A program made the position numbers and the translations under genes. A stretch of 40,011 bases of DNA from Cylindrospermum sp. FACHB-282 (lineage in GTDB: Bacteria > Cyanobacteriota > Cyanobacteriia > Cyanobacteriales > Nostocaceae). Under the pieces are notes generated by a model. That model made no database searches and was not told where the DNA came from. It saw nothing but the letters and a program-made list of their open reading frames with translations. Numbering within the stretch: position 1 is the first letter of the stretch; the number at the start of each line of letters is the position of its first letter. The stretch spans positions 1 through 40,011 of the forward strand of contig NZ_JACJRJ010000052.1 of assembly GCF_014697195.1 (NCBI RefSeq), read 5' to 3'. This document shows, in pieces, positions 16,786 through 26,200 of the stretch.

Positions 16786-17862
16786 ATGGCTAAACTACGG
16801 GTAGGCTTGCTGTTTGGTGGACGTTCTGGTGAGCATGAAGTTTCTATAAGTTCTGCAAGAGCGATCGCCTTTGCTTTGAGTGCAGAGGAAAATGCTGATA
16901 AGTACGAAATTATCCCTTTTTATATCCAAAAAGATGGATTTTGGCAAGCTGGGGAAGTTGCACAACAAGTCTTGGACTCTGGTGTTGCTATTGAAAATCT
17001 AGCGGTAACTCCTAATTTATGGCAATTTCCAGCACAAGCACCAGAAATAGAACTTTGGTTTCCGGTTCTCCATGGGCCTAATGGTGAAGATGGGACAATT
17101 CAAGGGTTACTCAGTTTGATGCAAGTCCCTTTTGTTGGTTCTGGGGTGTTGGGTTCGGCTACGGGAATGGATAAAATAGGGATGAAGGTGGCTTTTGCTG
17201 AAGCTGGACTTCCCCAAGTGAAATATAAGGCATTAACGCGATCGCAAGTTTGGTCAAATCCTTGTGTGTTTCCTAAACTCTGCGATGAGATAGAGGCTAC
17301 TTTGGGCTATCCTTGTTTTGTTAAACCTGCTAACTTGGGTTCATCGGTGGGTATTGCTAAGGTGCGATCGCGTGCTGAATTGGAAGCAGCTTTAGATAAT
17401 GCAGCTAGTTATGACAGACGAATTATTGTTGAAGCTGGTGTTGTCGCTAGAGAAGTAGAATGTGCGGTTTTAGGCAATGATCAAGCTCAAGCTTCTGTCG
17501 TTGGCGAGATTATTTTTGATAGCGATTTCTATGATTATGAAACTAAATATACTCAGGGTAAAGCTGATTTATTGATTCCCGCACCCCTCCCAGAGGCAAT
17601 TATTCAGCGAATTCAAGAAATGGCATTGCAAGCTTTTGCTGCCGTTGACGCTGCTGGTTTGTCAAGAGTAGACTTCTTTTATGTGGAAGCTACAGGGGAA
17701 ATTTTGATTAACGAAATCAATACTTTACCAGGTTTCACAGCTACGAGTATGTATCCCCTACTCTGGGCCCAGACTGGTATTCCCTTTGCTAAATTAGTTG
17801 ATCAGCTGATTCAATTTGCTCTCTTAAGGCATTCTGGTGACCAACCAAGGGAAGATATCTAG
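16786..17862 (+). CDS. ddl: D-alanine--D-alanine ligase
   Basis: 358 aa, full length for the DdlA-type family. Joins two D-Ala with ATP hydrolysis to make the dipeptide that ends the peptidoglycan pentapeptide, in the cytoplasm. Visible hallmarks: [17 protein letters not shown] at the N-terminus, [16 protein letters not shown]-grasp lysine region [13 protein letters not shown], and the metal-binding end [17 protein letters not shown]. The start is the first ATG in frame with the conserved N-terminus; no strong Shine-Dalgarno is present. A hairpin follows the stop. Confidence 0.97.
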   Translation: MAKLRVGLLFGGRSGEHEVSISSARAIAFALSAEENADKYEIIPFYIQKDGFWQAGEVAQQVLDSGVAIENLAVTPNLWQFPAQAPEIELWFPVLHGPNGEDGTIQGLLSLMQVPFVGSGVLGSATGMDKIGMKVAFAEAGLPQVKYKALTRSQVWSNPCVFPKLCDEIEATLGYPCFVKPANLGSSVGIAKVRSRAELEAALDNAASYDRRIIVEAGVVAREVECAVLGNDQAQASVVGEIIFDSDFYDYETKYTQGKADLLIPAPLPEAIIQRIQEMALQAFAAVDAAGLSRVDFFYVEATGEILINEINTLPGFTATSMYPLLWAQTGIPFAKLVDQLIQFALLRHSGDQPREDI

Positions 17863-17893
17863 TAATAGTAATCTAGAAAATAAATGATCCCCT

Positions 17894-17916
17894 AGAGCAG
17901 GCTTATCACCTGCTCT
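17894..17916 (+). terminator. Hairpin after ddl
   Basis: AGAGCAGG and CCTGCTCT with a 7-nt loop, 31 bp after the stop. There is no T-run, so termination may be weak or factor-assisted. Confidence 0.45.
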
Positions 17917-18025
17917 CGAACAGCGGAGAGGTCTATCCTAGGAAATATTTGGCATACCACGGTTACTTAATGTTTGCTTTCTCCAGTATAGTTATATATA
18001 CAGGGGTACAAGTCTGAAAGTAATT

Positions 18026-18679
18026 ATGGAAAATAGTCAGAGTGTACAGCAAGAGCCAAGCCAAACAACAAAGACAATTCCAAATCTGGCAAAAAATACA
18101 TCTAAACCCATAGATATGCTGTCACAGCATCCTTGGCTATTATTACTTGGGTTGTTATTAATTCCTGTCTCGATAGCTGTATTTGCCTTTGGGAATCTAA
18201 TCCAAGTTGTGGATGTGGCGCCGAATGAACCGGGAAAAAGCCCAAATGAAACAATTGAAGCATCAATCAATACGTCCACCCAGGAGGGCGATTCTACGCC
18301 TTTATGGGTGGTATTTGCGATCGCTCTTAGCTGTGGAACTGGTAGCTGGATAATTTGGCGATGGGCTACGCCCCGCTGGAAGCGATCGCTCAAGCGTTCC
18401 CAGCATCTACAAAAAGTGCGTAAACGGATTAAACGCCATCAGCAACGCTTGGTAGAAGGGCGCTACCCCAGATTGAGTCCCAGCTTCTCAAATAATTCAG
18501 CAGCTTTTATACTACCTCCATCGCTGAAGGAGGCTTTCACCAATTTACCGCAATCAGAGCATCTGGTGACGGTTTTACCACCAGAAGAGAGTCATCATCT
18601 CGATGACAGCAAAGAATCTTTAGCTGATTTGTTGGATATTCGTAAGCAGAGTTCTTTGTCTTCCATCTTACGGAAATAG
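18026..18679 (+). CDS. Two-pass membrane protein of unknown function
   Basis: 217 aa. Polar N-terminus, membrane helix about residues 36-60, short extracytoplasmic Asp/Glu-rich stretch, second helix about 92-113, then a very basic segment (WRWATPRWKRSLKRSQ...RKRIKRHQQR) and a Ser-rich tail that should be cytoplasmic. The basic segment after the second helix fits the positive-inside rule and might bind nucleic acid or lipid headgroups. I do not recognise the family. It is 163 bp after ddl on the same strand. Confidence 0.65.
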   Translation: MENSQSVQQEPSQTTKTIPNLAKNTSKPIDMLSQHPWLLLLGLLLIPVSIAVFAFGNLIQVVDVAPNEPGKSPNETIEASINTSTQEGDSTPLWVVFAIALSCGTGSWIIWRWATPRWKRSLKRSQHLQKVRKRIKRHQQRLVEGRYPRLSPSFSNNSAAFILPPSLKEAFTNLPQSEHLVTVLPPEESHHLDDSKESLADLLDIRKQSSLSSILRK

Positions 18680-18714
18680 TCAGGAACTTGCGGCACTAGA
18701 CGATTTTAATGGTT

Positions 18715-18825
18715 AGGGTTTAATTTTGTTTCGCGCACCAGCGAAGCGTATCCCTTCGGGAGCCGGAGGCTCTAGCACGAAGTGCGTTAGAGGCAAAGGA
18801 GCAAAGACGCAAGGGTTTAATTTTG
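18715..18825. repeat. REP-like composite flanked by a 14-bp direct repeat
   Basis: AGGGTTTAATTTTG occurs at 18715-18728 and again at 18812-18825, flanking 83 bp built of palindromic pieces (CGAAGCGTATCCCTTCGGGA, AGCCGGAGGCTCT, GCACGAAGTGCG). The direct repeat could be a target duplication left by insertion of the composite. Confidence 0.6.
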
Positions 18826-18856
18826 CGAGATTGGGAAGGGGAGGAATAATCAAATT

Positions 18857-19198
18857 TTATTTGGGAAATACGCATTTTACAGTAATTTTGACGTTGCAAT
18901 CTGCGGTACCTTGAGCGATGAAGGGGACTCCTGTTGATACGTTAACTTTGACACCAAACTCTAGAGAGACTTCGCTGACTTCTGCGATCGCTAAATTCTT
19001 AAATGCACCAATAGTATAAACGGTGTAAGCCCTGACTGTCTTTTGAATTGCCTGAAAGCTTTGGGCTAATTGTTTTTGTGGTTCAGTGGAGATTAGTCCG
19101 CGTTTGGCTTCACCGATTGTTGGCTTGCTATCATCTACAGCTTCGATGTAAATGAGTGTGCCGTCTTCGAGTTCGATGGGAATGAGTTGTTGGGTCAT
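18857..19198 (-). CDS. Trypco1 (trypsin-co-occurring domain 1 / CU044_2847-like) protein
   Basis: 113 aa. The opening LIPIELEDGTLIYIEA and the C-terminal beta-rich VSLEFGVKVNVSTGVPFIAQG...CNVKITVKC match the small Trypco1 domain, named for its association with trypsin-like peptidases in bacterial conflict systems. No trypsin-like gene is present here. The nearest peptidase is the CHAT domain of the first gene in this island. It is 87 bp downstream of the WD40 protein on the same strand and likely co-transcribed. The role as adaptor between effector and NTPase modules is inference from the family's contexts. Confidence 0.75.
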   Translation of the reverse strand: MTQQLIPIELEDGTLIYIEAVDDSKPTIGEAKRGLISTEPQKQLAQSFQAIQKTVRAYTVYTIGAFKNLAIAEVSEVSLEFGVKVNVSTGVPFIAQGTADCNVKITVKCVFPK

Positions 19199-19285
19199 GA
19201 AGAGTTAAAAAATTTTTTAGATCGAGATTAAAAGAGTAAGTCAGGTATTAGATTATATCGCGCTTGGTCTTGTCTATATCTTTAT

Positions 19286-22200
19286 TTATGGCACCTCGCA
19301 AAGTTCTTTCCTTAATTCGGGACGGGTGGAGAGATAGCCATCAAGCCAATCGCAGCCTTTTGTTAATAAATCATCTAAATCTAAATTCCATATTTTCACG
19401 GTTTTGTCCACACTAGCAGAAGCAATCGTCTTGCCATCGGGACTAAATGCCACGCTATTGACACTAACGCTATGACCAGTGAAGGATTGGAGTTCTCTAC
19501 CGTCGAGACTCCATAATTTCACGGTATTGTCCCAACTGGCAGAAGCGATGGTTTTGCCATCAGGACTAAATGCCACGCTATTGACACTATTGCTATGACC
19601 TTTGAAGGATTGCAGTTCTTTACCGTCAATACTCCATAATTTGACCGTATTGTCCCCACTAGCAGAAGCCAACAACTTGCCATCGGGACTAAATGCTACG
19701 CTATTGACAAAATTGTTATCACTTGTGAAGGTTCGCAGTTCTTTACCGTCAAGACTCCATAATTTGACGGTATTATCCGAACTAGCAGAAGCCAACAACT
19801 TGCCATCGGGACTAAATGCCACACTATTGACAATAAAGCTATGACCTGTAAAGGTTCGCAGTTGTCTACCGTCGAGACTCCATAATTTGATGGTATTGTC
19901 CGAACTAGCAGAAGCCAACAACTTGCCATTGGGACTAAATGCCACACTATTGACAGTATCGCTATGACCTGTGAGGGTTCGCAGTTCTCTACCGTCGAGA
20001 CTCCATAATTTGATGGTATTGTCCGAACTAGCAGAAGCCAACAACTTGCCATCGGGACTAAATGCCACACTATTGACAATAGAGCTATGACCTGTGAAGG
20101 TTCGCAGTTGTCTACCGTCAAGACTCCGTAATTTGACGGTATTGTCCGAACTAGCAGAAGCAATGGTTTTGTCATCGGGGCTAAATGCCACGTCATTGAC
20201 AGTATCGCTATGACCTATGAACGTTTGCAGTTCTCTGCCGTTGAGACTCCATAATTTCACGGTTTTATCCCAACTAGCAGAAGCAATGGTTTTGCCATCG
20301 GGACTAAATGCCACGCTATTGACAATAGAGCCATGACCTGTGAAGGTTCGCAGTTCTCTACCGTCGAGACTCCATAATTTCACGGTTTTATCCCTACTAG
20401 CAGAAGCAATGGTTTTGCCATCGGGACTAAATACCACGCTATTGAGAATAGAGCCATGACCTGTGAAGGTTTGCAGTTCTCTACCGTCGATACTCCATAA
20501 TTTAATAGTTTTATCCCTACTAGCAGAAGCAATGGTTTTGCCATCGGGACTAAATGCCACGCTATTGACAATAGAGCCATGACCTTTGAAGGTTTGCAAT
20601 TCTCTACCGTCGAGACTCCATAATTTCACGGTTTTGTCCGAACTAGCAGAAGCAATGGTTTTGCCATCGGGACTAAATACCACGCTATTGACACTATCTC
20701 CATGACCTGTGAAGGTTTGCAGTTCTCTACCGTCGATACTCCATAATTTAATAGTTTTATCCCAACTAGCAGAAGCAATGGTTTTGCCATTGGGACTAAA
20801 TGCCACGCTATTGACAATAGAGCCATGACCTTTGAAGGTTTGCAATTCTCTACCGTCGAGACTCCATAATTTCACGGTTTTTTTCAAACTAGCAGAAGCT
20901 AACAACTTGCCATTGGGACTAAATGTCACGCTATTGACAATAGAGCCATGACCTGTGAAGGTTTGCACTTCTCCCTTTTCTGGACTCCATAATTTAATGG
21001 TTTTATCGCTACTAGCAGAAGCAATGGTTTTGCCATCGGGACTAAATGCCACGCTATTGACAACATCTCTATGAGAGTCAAAGCGATCGCGTTCCCTGAC
21101 TCCATAAACCAATTGCTGTAATGCGATCGCACTCTCGATTTGCGTATCAGCTTTTGCTAAAGCAGTTTTCCCCAATTGCTTTAATTGTCTTCCCGCTTTG
21201 ATTGCCATCACCAGTGCATTAAACTCTTGTCCTGCGGCAAATAATGCTTTTGATTCCGTAGTTTTCAGCTTGACATCTGCTAGTTTGATATCTAAGTTCA
21301 CTGCTTCAAGAGTTTTGTTAAGGCTTTGCTGCTCAAGTCTTGCTTGTTCTGCCTTAGTTTGTGCATCAGCTACTTGGGCTTGGGCTACTGCTACTTTCTC
21401 CTGGGAGAGCCGATTTACATTTTTGAGCGCTACCTTTGCAGATTCGAGATTTTTATTCGCTTCCTCAACCTTTCGATTTGCTTCCGTCTGCTTCGCTTTG
21501 GCAATTTTTACATTTTCTGCTGCTTGTTGCTTTATTTTTGAGACGTTTTCTCTTGCGTTTCGGATATCTAAATTCGCTTTCTCTGTTTTCTCTTTTGCAT
21601 CTTTTTCTGTTTTAGCAAGCTTTGCTTTTGCATTTGCTTCATTTACCTTTGCATTAGTTTCTTTGGCTTTCGCATCAGTTGCACTTGCTTTTGCAGCAGT
21701 TTCACTTGCTTTTGCATCAGATGCACTTGCCTTTGCAGCAGTTTCACTCGCTTTTGCATTAGCAACTTTTGCTTCTGCATCCTTAACGGCATTACCTGCC
21801 CATACACCCGCTATACCCGCTGCGACTAAAGTTAGTGCTAAAATTGCTGAACCAATTAATACTCTTTGCTCTGCCTTCTTTTTTGCTACTGCCAGCAAGA
21901 GATTTGCTTCTTCAGTAGCTTCGCGTTTCTGCTGCTCAATTTCTGTAGCTTGTTCTGCGGCTTCTAGCTTCCGTTCTCTCTCTTGCCTTTCTACTTCCCG
22001 ACTGTTTTGGATAAACTTGTCATCTTCATCACTGAGTCGTTTACCTTTTGCCCAGTCCTCCGCATCTTCAAGTGCCTGTCCTCGAAGTAAAAACGAGTCT
22101 TTTTGTTCAATAGTTCCATCTTGCCAAGCTTTCAGCGCTTCGGCATAAAAAGCAGGACGCAAATCTGCTAAAGCATGATCTACCCACTTTTTGTTAAAAA

Positions 22201-23284
22201 CTGCCTCATATATAGGATTGTAAATCTGCAACTTGCCATGTCGTTTCACCACCAAACCTGTTAACCGCAGTTGCATTTGCTCATAACTCTCGTCAGCTTC
22301 GATGCTGCCCCCATCTATAATTTGCTGGTACATCCCTAGCAATCTTCCCCGTCCCCGCTCATCAAGTCGCAAAATCCGTTCTTGCAGGGTTTTTAAGTGT
22401 TGCGGTACGTCCTGCTCTTCCCAGTTATCGATGATTTGGGTTTTGACGAGTTGCTCTACTAACTCTTGGGGTGGCTGAGTTAAGTTGGTTTGTTGAGAGA
22501 TTAAATTTAATAGCTTCTGGGTGAGAAATGGCTGTCCACCTGTCCAATATAATAGCGATCGCAATACTTCCTGGGGATTACCCACTTTACCCACTAAACC
22601 TTGAGTCAAGCTTTCTGCTTCGTGGAATTGAAACCCGCTCATTTCCACAGCCCAACCGATATTAAATGATGAGCTACTCTGGCTGCGAATCAAGTCGTAA
22701 GGTGTGGCTACTCCTAAAAAAGCAAAGGTCAATCGCTTATATTCCGGCTTTTCGGCTCGCTTTTCATAAAATGACCGAATCAGCATGAAAAAGCCATCGG
22801 TATCGAACTTGAGACTGAGTAAGTTATCGATTTCTTCCACAAAAATTACAATATTTTGCGGTATTTCTGGCAGTAATATCTGTTCGATAAAGTAATCAAA
22901 ACGCTCAACTGCCGAAATTGATTGAGCTTCTAGTTCCTTCCACCACTGGGGAAAATTGATTTTTTGCTGTAAGTGTAAATCATCAATTAAGCGCTTGATT
23001 GTTCCTGCATACCACTGTTCTTCCCGTAAACTTGTCCCTCTGGTTTGAGGATCGATGACAGCACAGGCAAAACCTTGATTTTGCAATTTTTGCATTGCTC
23101 TGACTCGCAAGCTAGATTTGCCCATCTGCCGCGAGTTAAACACAAAACAATATTCACCTACTTTTAAGCGATCGCACAATTCCCGATCTGCCTGTCGCTC
23201 TACATAAGCAGGAGCATCAACGGGCAGACTACCGCCAACATGATAGCTAAAGTTTGTCGGTTGCGGTTCGGGTAATGCGGTCAT
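19286..23284 (-). CDS. STAND-type AAA-like NTPase with transmembrane segment, coiled coil and 14 WD40 repeats
   Basis: 1332 aa. N-terminal AAA-like domain (PF14516 type): Walker [11 protein letters not shown] with Lys56, Walker B-like IVIFVEEID at 145-153. Winged-helix-like region to about 390. One membrane helix about 474-497. Long Ala/Lys/Glu coiled coil (about 498-690, many AKASETA-type units). Then 14 WD40 repeats of 41 residues (about 733-1298), enough for two seven-bladed propellers. Repeats carry [11 protein letters not shown]...[19 protein letters not shown]. The architecture fits signal-triggered NTPase switches whose propeller recognises a ligand. The repeats are nearly identical at DNA level, implying recent amplification. 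Confidence 0.9.
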   Translation of the reverse strand: MTALPEPQPTNFSYHVGGSLPVDAPAYVERQADRELCDRLKVGEYCFVFNSRQMGKSSLRVRAMQKLQNQGFACAVIDPQTRGTSLREEQWYAGTIKRLIDDLHLQQKINFPQWWKELEAQSISAVERFDYFIEQILLPEIPQNIVIFVEEIDNLLSLKFDTDGFFMLIRSFYEKRAEKPEYKRLTFAFLGVATPYDLIRSQSSSSFNIGWAVEMSGFQFHEAESLTQGLVGKVGNPQEVLRSLLYWTGGQPFLTQKLLNLISQQTNLTQPPQELVEQLVKTQIIDNWEEQDVPQHLKTLQERILRLDERGRGRLLGMYQQIIDGGSIEADESYEQMQLRLTGLVVKRHGKLQIYNPIYEAVFNKKWVDHALADLRPAFYAEALKAWQDGTIEQKDSFLLRGQALEDAEDWAKGKRLSDEDDKFIQNSREVERQERERKLEAAEQATEIEQQKREATEEANLLLAVAKKKAEQRVLIGSAILALTLVAAGIAGVWAGNAVKDAEAKVANAKASETAAKASASDAKASETAAKASATDAKAKETNAKVNEANAKAKLAKTEKDAKEKTEKANLDIRNARENVSKIKQQAAENVKIAKAKQTEANRKVEEANKNLESAKVALKNVNRLSQEKVAVAQAQVADAQTKAEQARLEQQSLNKTLEAVNLDIKLADVKLKTTESKALFAAGQEFNALVMAIKAGRQLKQLGKTALAKADTQIESAIALQQLVYGVRERDRFDSHRDVVNSVAFSPDGKTIASASSDKTIKLWSPEKGEVQTFTGHGSIVNSVTFSPNGKLLASASLKKTVKLWSLDGRELQTFKGHGSIVNSVAFSPNGKTIASASWDKTIKLWSIDGRELQTFTGHGDSVNSVVFSPDGKTIASASSDKTVKLWSLDGRELQTFKGHGSIVNSVAFSPDGKTIASASRDKTIKLWSIDGRELQTFTGHGSILNSVVFSPDGKTIASASRDKTVKLWSLDGRELRTFTGHGSIVNSVAFSPDGKTIASASWDKTVKLWSLNGRELQTFIGHSDTVNDVAFSPDDKTIASASSDNTVKLRSLDGRQLRTFTGHSSIVNSVAFSPDGKLLASASSDNTIKLWSLDGRELRTLTGHSDTVNSVAFSPNGKLLASASSDNTIKLWSLDGRQLRTFTGHSFIVNSVAFSPDGKLLASASSDNTVKLWSLDGKELRTFTSDNNFVNSVAFSPDGKLLASASGDNTVKLWSIDGKELQSFKGHSNSVNSVAFSPDGKTIASASWDNTVKLWSLDGRELQSFTGHSVSVNSVAFSPDGKTIASASVDKTVKIWNLDLDDLLTKGCDWLDGYLSTRPELRKELCEVP
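19390..21085 (-). repeat. WD40-coding tandem array, 14 units of 123 bp
   Basis: Successive 123-bp units share long identical runs (GCCATCGGGACTAAATGCCACGCTATTGAC and similar in most units). Variation is concentrated at a few codons: the residue after ASAS (S/W/R/L/G/V), K or N after D, and the two residues before VNSV. The array can expand, contract or convert by recombination. Confidence 0.9.
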
Positions 23285-23346
23285 TAATTAATCTCCAAAA
23301 ATTAAAATCCTGTAGGGTGCGTTCCCTAACGCATATTAACGGAAAC

Positions 23347-23431
23347 AAAACCTCACCCTGGTTCTGCTACGCACAACCTGTCCCTCTCCTTGGCAAGGAG
23401 AGGGATGTCCGTCAGGACAGGGTGAGGTTTT
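23347..23431. mobile_element. MITE-like element with AAAACCTCACCCTG terminal repeats
   Basis: Perfect 14-bp inverted ends: AAAACCTCACCCTG at 23347-23360 and CAGGGTGAGGTTTT at 23418-23431. An inner CCTCTCCTTGGCAAGGAGAGG hairpin lies at about 23383-23403. It sits in the spacer between the two STAND genes, next to a GTAGGGTGCG half-repeat at 23312. Confidence 0.7.
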
Positions 23432-23570
23432 TCGAGACTTTTGGGTAATCGGATAACTTGTGTGTACACGGTAGCATGAGGGGTAGTGTCAAACGTATGT
23501 GGGACAAAGGTTTTATTGTGTTTTCAGGCGTTTGTGATGCGTCGGGGGACGCATCCTACATTGTTTTTGA

Positions 23571-25199
23571 TTATTCATTATTTCCCAAGCGATCGCCAAA
23601 ATACTGCCGATAAAGCCGACAGCGGGGTATAACATCGTTCTCTACACGCACCACCAGCCCCATGCTATCCAGTTTAAATGCTTCTTCAGAACGCAAGCGC
23701 ACGGGGCGATCGCTAGTCACAACTTTTTGCATCGCTGCTCCCACTTCGGGATAATCTTCTAATGCTTTCAGGTGTCCCAGTAGATAACTGCTGTAAATTC
23801 CCGCTTCAGTGGGAGCCGTCAGCAGAAACTTCTCTAAAGACACATCACCAGAAGCAATGCGATAAAGTGCCGAACGCACTAAGTAGGGATGTCCACCAAT
23901 TAATCCCATCAACTGCTCGATATCCTGATCAGTCCAAGCTAGTCCGTGTCGTGCCGCTAACTCTTTTACCTGTGCGGTTGTAAACTCACTCAGGACAATA
24001 GGAAAACCCACATTAAACGGTGATTGGTTGATATCCTTTTGCAAATATGGTTCTTGAGAATAGACAATTACTAGCCGGAGTTTGCCCCACAGCGGATGAC
24101 TGCGAGAGCGTTCGTACCAGCCACGCAACAAACCGCAAAAATCGGTTTCGATATCTGCATATTTAAATACGCGATCAAAGTTATCTAGGGCTATCACTAA
24201 GGGCGGTTCGTTCTCTTTGAGGAGATATTTTTCAAAATAATCGGTGCTGTTGTCGTTAGCGCCAAAAATATCATCCCAGTATTCATCAACCTTTACCTGT
24301 ACACCTAGGGGTTTTCCCACGGAAGCACAAAACCACTGCATGAATTTATCAAGATCGTTAAAAAATTTCTGATTTGTCTGTTGTAGATTTAAAGCCACCG
24401 CGCGGTATCCCAGTTGTTCTGCATGTGCAAGCACCCGCACCATCAAGGAAGATTTGCCCATTTTGTGGGGGGATTTTATCCGAATCAGCGATCCCAATTT
24501 TTTAATTTCTTCATAGCAGCGCTCTTCATAATTAGAAGCGATGTAAAAACTAGAGTCAATCCTGACTTGTCCTTCGGGGGATTCTAGACTGATATCGGTG
24601 TTGGGTTCTGTCAGCTTGAGGAGCGCAGAACGCTTGAGCAGTACAGGTGTCAACTCTTCGGGGATGCCTTCTAGAGCGATCGCATTTACACCAGATGCAA
24701 AGGCATTTTCAATGGTTCGTCCATCCCAAATGCCTCTGTAAAAGCCTTCGGCGAATTTTCGTGCAGCCGTATCTGCGATCGCTTCGTTCATGCCAATAAC
24801 ATAAGGAATGTGCTGACAAATTGCCTCAGCTTGCACTTGGGAATAACAAGCATTCAACAAAACGCATTCCACATCATGAGCAAAGAGCTTAAATAAGTTA
24901 GCCAGGGCTGAAGTACTCACCAGCTTTAACTTACCATCGTCATCCTCAAAGGCTAAACCCTGTTCTCCACCCCCATGCCCCGAAAAATGCACAATTTGAG
25001 GCTTGAGATTGTAGAGATGTGGCTGTAAATCTTGAGGACGTACTGCTCCCCTAGACTCAATCTCGAAGCGATTGCGGTTTGAAGATAACCTGAGAGTTGT
25101 GCGGATTTCTTCTACTTCCTTATCTAAACGTAAGCGATCAGTATTTAGGGGATTTGCCGCGAGAATGAGAATGTTTTTGACAGAATTACTACTCACCAC
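23571..25199 (-). CDS. CHAT-domain protease fused to AAA-like STAND NTPase
   Basis: 542 aa. N-terminal CHAT (caspase-like) domain: LILAANPLNTDRLRLDKEV, His75 in HFSGHGGG and Cys118 in LLNACYS form the predicted catalytic dyad. An AAA-like domain (PF14516 type) begins near residue 215: Walker A SPHKMGKSS with Lys249, Walker B LVIALDNFD at 334-342. A winged-helix-like end comes after about 440. Such proteins are thought to couple NTP-dependent sensing to proteolysis. It is first in a minus-strand run with the WD40 NTPase (286-bp spacer holding a MITE) and Trypco1. The protein's targets are not evident from the sequence. Confidence 0.9.
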   Translation of the reverse strand: MVSSNSVKNILILAANPLNTDRLRLDKEVEEIRTTLRLSSNRNRFEIESRGAVRPQDLQPHLYNLKPQIVHFSGHGGGEQGLAFEDDDGKLKLVSTSALANLFKLFAHDVECVLLNACYSQVQAEAICQHIPYVIGMNEAIADTAARKFAEGFYRGIWDGRTIENAFASGVNAIALEGIPEELTPVLLKRSALLKLTEPNTDISLESPEGQVRIDSSFYIASNYEERCYEEIKKLGSLIRIKSPHKMGKSSLMVRVLAHAEQLGYRAVALNLQQTNQKFFNDLDKFMQWFCASVGKPLGVQVKVDEYWDDIFGANDNSTDYFEKYLLKENEPPLVIALDNFDRVFKYADIETDFCGLLRGWYERSRSHPLWGKLRLVIVYSQEPYLQKDINQSPFNVGFPIVLSEFTTAQVKELAARHGLAWTDQDIEQLMGLIGGHPYLVRSALYRIASGDVSLEKFLLTAPTEAGIYSSYLLGHLKALEDYPEVGAAMQKVVTSDRPVRLRSEEAFKLDSMGLVVRVENDVIPRCRLYRQYFGDRLGNNE

Positions 25200-25417
25200 T
25201 TAGCTCTAAATCATGGGTTAACTCATTATTGCCTCGCTCTCGGTAATTAAGCAAACTCAATTTATGTATCGAAAAGAGAAGTCAAAAACTGCAAATCTCA
25301 GCAGAGGTAAATTTTCTAGCTTCCTCCGGCAATTTATAAATTTAGTTATTCACTCATTTCCCTGTTGGTAAAATGTCATCAAACAGAGGGTGTGAACCGT
25401 AACAACTAGGGAAAGGC

Positions 25418-25478
25418 TCGTAGTAAGGACTTTAGTCCTTGAACTGCTTGCCCAGAGCGATAAATCGCTCACTACAAA
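25418..25478. repeat. GGACTAAAGTCCTTACTACGA repeat, copy 2 (inverted)
   Basis: Contains the perfect palindromes AAGGACTTTAGTCCTT (25425-25440) and GAGCGATAAATCGCTC (25455-25470). It is the reverse orientation of the copy at 16632-16696. Confidence 0.75.
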
Positions 25479-25516
25479 CAAAATTTTTATTTTACATTTA
25501 ATTATATCTACCTACT

Positions 25517-25623
25517 TATATAGCAATCCTATTTGATTTGTGAACATAAAGTGAGTCAGATACCCGACTTCTCTAAGAAGTCGGGTATTTTTGTGTTCAC
25601 AAATGATTTAGGACTGCTATATA
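25517..25623. mobile_element. MITE-like element with TATATAGCA(A/G)TCCTA termini
   Basis: The left end TATATAGCAATCCTATTTGATTTGTGAACA is matched by the right end, whose reverse complement begins TATATAGCAGTCCTAAATCATTTGTGAACA. That is about 28 bp with three mismatches. The centre is the ATACCCGACTTCT hairpin (25560-25588). About 107 bp, non-coding. Confidence 0.75.
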
Positions 25624-25914
25624 CAACCCATTTCCTCCATAATCCCGATAACTAAGCAGTATTCTTAATTTTCCAGAGTTAGGAATGAGCAAAAAGAGAA
25701 ATTAAAAATAATTGCCAACTTGGCAACCAACATATATTTAACTAAGTTACATTTATAGAAGTTAAACAACTTCAAGGGTGTTGTGTTCAGGGTCTATTAT
25801 ATTACAAAATTACTCTTGAAAACACTGTCTACTAATTGATTATCAGGACAGAAAAAGCATATCTACCACTAATTTGCTGATAACTTTTCAGCAACTAAAT
25901 ATTAATAACTAGGT

Positions 25915-26083
25915 TTTTCATTTGCTGCAACAGGAATAGCAAGTACCTACGGGCGTTGTTGTTGACGTATACATTAGCCCCCTAAATTACGGACAGCGCC
26001 TGTACATATTCCTGACGCTCCAGCAGCAAATGATAGAGTGGGAGATTAATGGCGCTTGGTATGCCTACTCCCACTCTCTTTTT
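25915..26083 (+). ncRNA. Candidate structured RNA with intrinsic terminator
   Basis: CATTTGCTGC (25919-25928) pairs with GCAGCAAATG (26023-26032). CAGGAATA (25931-25938) pairs with TATTCCTG (26007-26014). GTAC/GTAC, GGCG/CGCC and CGTA/TACG pairs continue inward to a TTAG-CCCC-CTAA tip. The result is one long, bulged hairpin of about 114 nt. Immediately after it, AGAGTGGGAG (26035-26044) pairs with CTCCCACTCT (26068-26077), followed by CTTTTT, an intrinsic terminator on the plus strand. The overall shape and roughly 170-nt length are compatible with a 6S-like or other housekeeping RNA, but I cannot identify it. Confidence 0.5.
26035..26083 (+). terminator. Intrinsic terminator of the ncRNA candidate
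   Basis: 10-bp perfect stem (AGAGTGGGAG/CTCCCACTCT), 23-nt loop, then T5. It points to plus-strand transcription ending at about 26083, away from any plus-strand protein gene. Confidence 0.75.
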
Positions 26084-26111
26084 ATGGGATAGTAATGATT
26101 AATTGGGATCA

Positions 26112-26200
26112 AGATTCTAGAATAAAAGGATTAACATGATTAATTTGAAGATGATCAAGATTAATCCTGCTCATCCTGTAAATCCTTAAATCCTGATTCA
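26112..26200. repeat. AATCCTG-type interspersed repeat
   Basis: AAAAGGATTAACATGATTAATTTGAAGATGATCAAG followed by ATTAATCCTGCTCATCCTGTAAATCCTTAAATCCTG forms a loose inverted repeat of a type often scattered between bacterial genes. It abuts the 3' end of the hydrolase gene. Confidence 0.5.

Larger units (their letters stand above)
25200..26197. other. 1-kb intergenic region
   Basis: No protein gene seen. In order: AT-rich sequence, a GGACTTTAGTCC/GAGCGAT repeat (25418-25478), a MITE with a CCCGACTT palindrome (25517-25623), a structured ncRNA candidate (25915-26083), and an AATCCTG-type repeat (26112-26200). Confidence 0.6.

Noticed and set aside
19602-22148. Long open frames on the opposite strand or in other frames of the WD40/coiled-coil gene
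   Set aside because: They arise from the biased, repetitive codons of the real gene; their translations are low-complexity.
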